Below are positions 61,501 to 64,000 of a stretch of DNA of 64,000 bases, piece by piece (positions within the stretch are counted from its first letter, which is position 1; every line of letters begins with the position of its first letter). The notes under the pieces were generated by a model. It made no database searches, was not told the DNA's origin, and was given only the letters and a program-made list of their open reading frames with translations. The translations under genes and the position numbers were made by a program. The stretch spans positions 722,501 through 786,500 of the forward strand of contig CALNXK010000046.1 in NCBI GenBank assembly GCA_942486035.1, written 5' to 3'. Source of the DNA: Porites lobata (Eukaryota; Cnidaria; Anthozoa; Scleractinia; Poritidae).

Positions 61501-63162
61501 ATTTTTTTATGAGCCAAAATTGTTAGGTGTACACTGTAACCAGTCCGTATTGGTCGCTGGGAGCATTCCGCTGCAAAGCTCTTTAACCCTTTTAGCCCCA
61601 ATATCCACGAACAAATTCTTCAGACTGATCTCCATGTATTTCCTTAAAGAATTGGTTGAGAGAATTTGTTTGTAGATCAAAGCTTTTCCCATCAGGTGAT
61701 CATTTCATTAATTTTCACAACATTTTCTCTATATTATGTATCGATATTGAAAGGAGAAAATTAACTTTGGTCACTCTAGCTTGGGACTTAAAGGGTTAAG
61801 ATACGGTTACTTGTTCTAAGACAGATTTGAACGGGGGGAGTAAAACGCGCAACATGGCTTTTAAACCCGTGTTTATGCAGCAAGGCTTTTGAGCAAGTTG
61901 CGCGTTTTTGTTTCCCGTTCGACCATAGCTTTTCAATAATTATGTAAGAAACTTCAAGCAACCTACTTGGATCACTTCCAGAGACTGACAGATTTTTTCT
62001 TCTGTAGAACAACATGTAAGCACTTTCTTTTCCCGAAAACTGACGCTGAAGATCTCTTTCACGGATGCAAGAAATCCTGGAATCATTAACGTCGAACCAC
62101 ATATGTCCCTGTTCAGGAACATTTCCTCTAAAAGAAAATACTAATTCAAATTAATATGCTTGTCTCAAACGGGCTTTTTTTTATTGTGATCTGTTCTCCT
62201 GTTTGAAGGCAGTAAACGTTGATAAACCGAGGTGGAAAGAGAAAAGTGGAGCAAAATTTTATTGTGTAGGGAAACAACACACGTCACTGTAATGTTGAGT
62301 CCCTATACCACCCTTCACATTTAAGCCTCTCTGTGGTTACCTGTGGACGTCGTTTTCGTCGCGCGTTTTCCATCAAATCGTCGGTTTTTTTCATAGAACT
62401 ACGGACTTTAAGATCCAACGACGCGACGGCAACGAGAACGTCGCTTAAAAAGTGAATATGCGTTTTTTCAGTCTTTTCTACCCACTTACTTTTTCAAATG
62501 CCGGCGAACTCTCCTATGCCCAGTTGTTCGAACGCCGGGTTAGCGCTAACTCAGGGTTAAAATTTAACCCGGGGTTCCTTTTCTTTTTATCAAAAGCACT
62601 CTCTCGGATAATTTTCTCTATTCTTTTTAGAGTATCCAATCATCAAATTGTAGGCAAAGAGAATTAAACTGAATTTGCGTTTTAAGCTCTCACATTTCAG
62701 TTCAAATTTCGCACAAACCCTGGGTTATCTTAACCCAGCTTCGAACAACCCGGCCCAGGAGTTGAATTCCTAGGGACCATATCCAAGTTTAGAAAGAAAA
62801 AGAAAATTTCATCGTTCCTTGGAATTATCGTTTACGTTCTCCATAATACGCGAAATTAGGCATCTTCAAGACGTAGTCGTGCAAACACGTCAAAGAAATG
62901 TAGAAAAAAAGTGTGATGCACATGCACAACTGTTGTTTGTACAAACAACAGGTGACATGAATACCTACCTTGCCAATGAAAGTGGCTTTCCCTCATCAAC
63001 AACTACAGAAGATTGTGCGCTTCCACTTAAATCGTTTTCAAGAGGGCGGTGTTCCTCTCTTTGAGTTGATGCAAGTTCTGAGGGATTTTCACCACCATTC
63101 TTTAATGACACCCATCCGCAGGCATCACTGAAGCTGAAAATGTCCGAGTTCTTCTTGAAAAA
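43575..63162 (-). CDS. USP40: USP40-like ubiquitin carboxyl-terminal hydrolase, C-terminal two thirds; 5' catalytic exons outside window
   Basis: Deubiquitinase of the USP family; human USP40 is poorly characterised. Exons, 5' to 3': 63162-62969, 62127-61967, 61416-61350, 60673-60580, 60351-60274, 58972-58882, 58778-58705, 57894-57757, 57088-57022, 56435-56401, 55334-55261, 55012-54922, 54828-54754, 54588-54528, 53960-53907, 52931-52756, 51959-51923, 51350-51286, 51115-51041, 50118-49978, 49442-49338, 48861-48761, 46883-46814, 45490-45341, 44846-44760, 43666-43575. Phases fit throughout (about 817 codons). Exon 2 carries the closing USP box, WFDVNDSRI then GKESAYMLFYR; its Asn-Asp lies where the third catalytic residue is expected, while the Cys and His boxes are upstream of the window. 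The rest resembles the long USP40 C-terminal region: LDKRKPVTDLL, VFLWNGEEVGG, TWHLRKTNW, NGDTLIIEEGRLPPK, GDIEISEETALYDLK, IAKYFPAKYDWL, YLQDGDIIGVK, DDFSTPADDEG. A small exon between 46883 and 48761 and the terminal exon may be missing from my model. Confidence 0.88.
43727..43978. mobile_element. Mutator-like foldback with 9-bp target duplication (USP40 intron)
   Basis: TAGACTGCAAAACAGTC and GACTGTTTTGCAGTCTA-type ends are flanked by identical TAAGTATGT (43718-43726, 43979-43987). The interior has a CG-rich hairpin (43793-43852). It sits 60 bp upstream, in gene direction, of the last USP40 exon I could identify. Confidence 0.75.
44188..44258 (-). repeat. Probable tRNA-derived SINE head, degraded
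   Basis: On the minus strand: TTAGCTCGATGGATAAGCGC (A-box-like), then TTTGTCGAGCAGG and a poor B box (TTGTTCAAAG). Stems do not close, so it is not a functional tRNA. Confidence 0.3.
46384..46629. mobile_element. Short inverted-repeat element (USP40 intron)
   Basis: GGGGCAGTTGGAAGAAGATT and AATCTTCTTCCAACTGCCCC, extended by ATCAAATC / GATTTGAT, bound about 246 bp. No clear target duplication. Confidence 0.6.
47967..48189. mobile_element. hAT-like short element next to a LINE remnant
   Basis: AGGGGCGTAGCCAGC at the left and GCTGGCTACCCCCTT at the right are inverted ends of a type common on hAT elements. It sits directly upstream of the LINE coding remnant and may interrupt it. Confidence 0.5.
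48190..48618 (+). mobile_element. 3' end of a non-LTR retrotransposon (CR1/L2-like LINE)
   Basis: An open stretch to 48450 reads FTRNSIRFRGAIAWNTLTNK followed by KTLKEFKRCLVKF. This resembles the C-terminal tail downstream of the reverse transcriptase in CR1/L2-type LINEs (the 'RGA.AWN.LP' region). After the stop comes a short 3' UTR ending in five TCTTA-type repeats (48592-48617), a usual tail for these elements. The upstream reverse transcriptase is absent. It is antisense to USP40, within an intron. Confidence 0.6.
52092..52339 (-). mobile_element. tRNA-derived SINE (USP40 intron)
   Basis: On the minus strand the head reads GGCAGGGTGGTCGAGTGGTT, then AGAGCGCTGGACTTGCAATC and a B box GTGTTCAAGTCCCGCC. 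A second B-box-like segment (CCCGAGTTCAAATCATCGG) and a unique body follow, ending CCCCATAAGGGGTGAGG and an A/T run. The head folds like a tRNA (anticodon-loop position TGC), but the body and tail show it is a SINE and not a gene. Confidence 0.65.
52611..52705 (-). other. Tandem duplicate of a USP40 exon (candidate mutually exclusive exon)
   Basis: This 95-bp segment repeats the 3' half of the adjacent USP40 exon 52756-52931, including its splice donor and the start of the downstream intron. Both copies begin after a CAG acceptor with TGTA, start in phase 1 and end GGAGAG/GTAATCC in phase 0. The encoded ends are almost identical: HTRQEMEQVV followed by SNKITVGE in the long copy and NKKITVGE in this one. 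The 5' half differs (YLKNVTFEEVAPF), and the copy lacks the SWLKEGQK stretch. Joining the long exon to this one would break frame (phase 0 into phase 1), and the gap between them is only 50 bp, so inclusion as an alternative to the long exon is the only frame-preserving use. It could equally be a dead duplicate. Confidence 0.6.
53435..53506. mobile_element. 72-bp MITE with TAA target duplication
   Basis: GTCCACACGAATTTGG and CCGGATTCGTGTGGAC are inverted; the ends GGTCAT../..GGGGCC are imperfect. TAA flanks both sides (53432-53434, 53507-53509). Confidence 0.5.
54360..54433. repeat. Short foldback (USP40 intron)
   Basis: CAACCTCGTCCCCAGAGCGC and GCGCCCTGGGGACGAGGTTG with CTTTTCCCTG / CAGGGAAAAG inside. 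Fragments of the same family (CCTGGGAACGAGG) are at 6560, 24935, 40350 and 50880. Confidence 0.5.
57958..58074. mobile_element. Foldback adjoining a SINE head (USP40 intron)
   Basis: Arms CGATTTTTAGCGCAACACAG and its diverged complement near 58040-58074 (GTTGTGCTAAAAATCG) with CAACATTG units in both directions. Confidence 0.5.
58112..58212 (-). mobile_element. tRNA-derived SINE head, second copy of the 52.1-kb family
   Basis: On the minus strand: GAGGCTGCGTAGCCCAGTGG, GTCGGACTCGCAGTCCGG and B box GGTTCGAGTTCCGC, followed by GCTGGATTTGTTTCTCGTAC. This shares layout and the CTGGATTTGTT segment with the 52.1-kb SINE. The 3' body is missing. Confidence 0.55.
59732..59915. mobile_element. PIF/Harbinger-type MITE with TTA duplication (USP40 intron)
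   Basis: GGGCCTGTTTACATGGAGGT and its partner (CCACCTTCACGTAAACAGGTCC) are inverted; TTA flanks both ends (59729-59731, 59916-59918). Internal GGTGAGGTAACCCG units occur in direct copies. Confidence 0.65.
62518..62757. mobile_element. Inverted-repeat element, relative of 29080-29312 (USP40 intron)
   Basis: CAGTTGTTCGAACGCCGGGT and AACCCAGCTTCGAACAACCC form the ends, with CAGGGTTAAAATTTAACCC just inside. The same blocks occur in opposite order at 29.1 kb. Confidence 0.55.
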
Positions 63163-63472
63163 CTGCAGAGAAATTTTCAACAATGGAAATGCTATCAAAG
63201 CGATTAAAATAAAACAACATTTGCAAATTATAACATTTGTTCTGCATCCTCGACAAAAGAAAACCTTGTTGAAGGTTCCTGATTGTAGTTCATTCTTAAA
63301 ATATATTTTGTAAGTTTGCTGTTCCCTTATTTATTCGGTTTATTTGTTAATTTCAATTATTTTCATCTGTTACACTGTTAAGGTTATGTTCATCACCATT
63401 GGGGGTGGAGATGGCTTTTTGCATGAAATAAAAACCATGTGTGTGACACCGGGCTTTTGTTCACAAAAAATC

Positions 63473-63800
63473 ATACCGGATAACGCTTCTGTTCATACAC
63501 GAGAACGGTTGTGGCGGCGCGATTTCTGTAACGAAGCGAAGCTGCGCCGCGTTATCTCTAAACTGGACAGTCACATATCGAATAGGTGTTCACACCATAC
63601 AAGATAGTTTTTCGCGGCGCCACGAAAACCAGATACCGGATAACGCTTCTATTCACACACGAGAACGGTTGTGGCGGTGCGACTTCTGTAACGGAACGAA
63701 GCTGCGCCGCGCAGATCTCTAAACTGGAGAGTCACATAACGGATAGGTGTTCACACTACTATAACGGCTAGCTTTCCGTGGCGCCACGAAAAGATATCAG
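63473..63800. repeat. Tandem duplication, unit about 160 bp
   Basis: The unit starts ATACCGGATAACGCTTCT at 63473 and again at 63633. Both copies include ACACGAGAACGGTTGTGGCG, GAAGCTGCGCCGCG, GGATAGGTGTTCACAC-type blocks and CGGCGCCACGAAAA / TGGCGCCACGAAAA. The copies differ by scattered substitutions. Open frames through it reflect the repeat, not a gene. Confidence 0.7.
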
Positions 63801-63919
63801 GTATAGTGTGATGCGATCATAGCCTAAGAAGGGTGTGGTGGGGAGTTCAAGAGAGGGGTAATGAGGGGAAGAATATGGAATTAATAAGCACTAATTCATA
63901 TTATTTGTCTGGTAATACA

Positions 63920-64000
63920 GTCAAACCTCTGCTAAAGGCCACCTTTCCACAACGGCCACTTTTTTTCGTCCCAGCGGACAAAAAATCCATACATTGACTC
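63920..64000. repeat. Edge of a dispersed repeat
   Basis: CAGTCAAACCTCTGCTAAAG, then GGCCACCTTTCCACAACGGC. Related wording (AACCTC..TAATACGGACA) occurs near 18245-18300, 23200-23290 and 38560-38610. It is truncated by the window end. Confidence 0.45.

Overview
This looks like a nuclear scaffold from an intron-rich, AT-leaning animal, most likely an anthozoan cnidarian such as a stony coral. That is inferred from invertebrate-style orthologues of MOB4, SUGCT and USP40, a DUF4419 gene, and very dense short inverted-repeat elements in introns and between genes. Nothing suggests a prokaryotic, organellar or viral contig. I joined exons by eye from GT/GC..AG boundaries, reading phase and recalled family sequence, with no alignment software, so exon edges are predictions.

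Layout. (1) 1-20464, minus strand: MOB4 (MOB family, phocein). Exons 1-4 and part of exon 5 are present; the 3' end runs off the left edge. Intron 1 is 16.5 kb (3869-20401). It holds a decayed En/Spm (CACTA)-like transposase gene on the plus strand (11157 to about 17200) and, head to head with it, a second multi-exon gene of unknown family on the minus strand (10982 to 7534). Clusters of a GAATCATAACC-type motif lie in opposite orientations near both ends of the intron (about 4520-4790 and 19955-20170). This is what subterminal repeats of one very large element would look like. (2) 20607-30204, plus strand: complete SUGCT, 13 exons, 433 codons, divergent from MOB4 with only 142 bp between start codons. 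(3) 30205-36142: no gene; hAT-like, Mutator-like and foldback elements, several nested. (4) 36143-39000, plus strand: two-exon DUF4419 gene, 423 codons, with a TAA-flanked element in its intron. (5) 39001-43574: no confident gene; nested inverted-repeat elements. (6) 43575-63162, minus strand: at least 26 exons of USP40, from the last box of the catalytic domain through the long C-terminal region to near the end. The 5' catalytic exons lie beyond the right edge. The gene contains a tandemly duplicated exon. Its introns carry a LINE 3' end, two tRNA-derived SINEs and many foldbacks. (7) 63163-64000: intronic or upstream DNA with a 160-bp tandem duplication.

The host genes are ordinary single-copy housekeeping functions: STRIPAK/MOB signalling, mitochondrial glutarate CoA-transfer and deubiquitination. 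They do not form a pathway. The least explained features are the large intronic element with its unassigned partner protein, the duplicated USP40 exon that is phase-compatible only as a mutually exclusive exon, and a set of very short elements (65-341 bp) that start and end in TA and sit in 9-bp target duplications.
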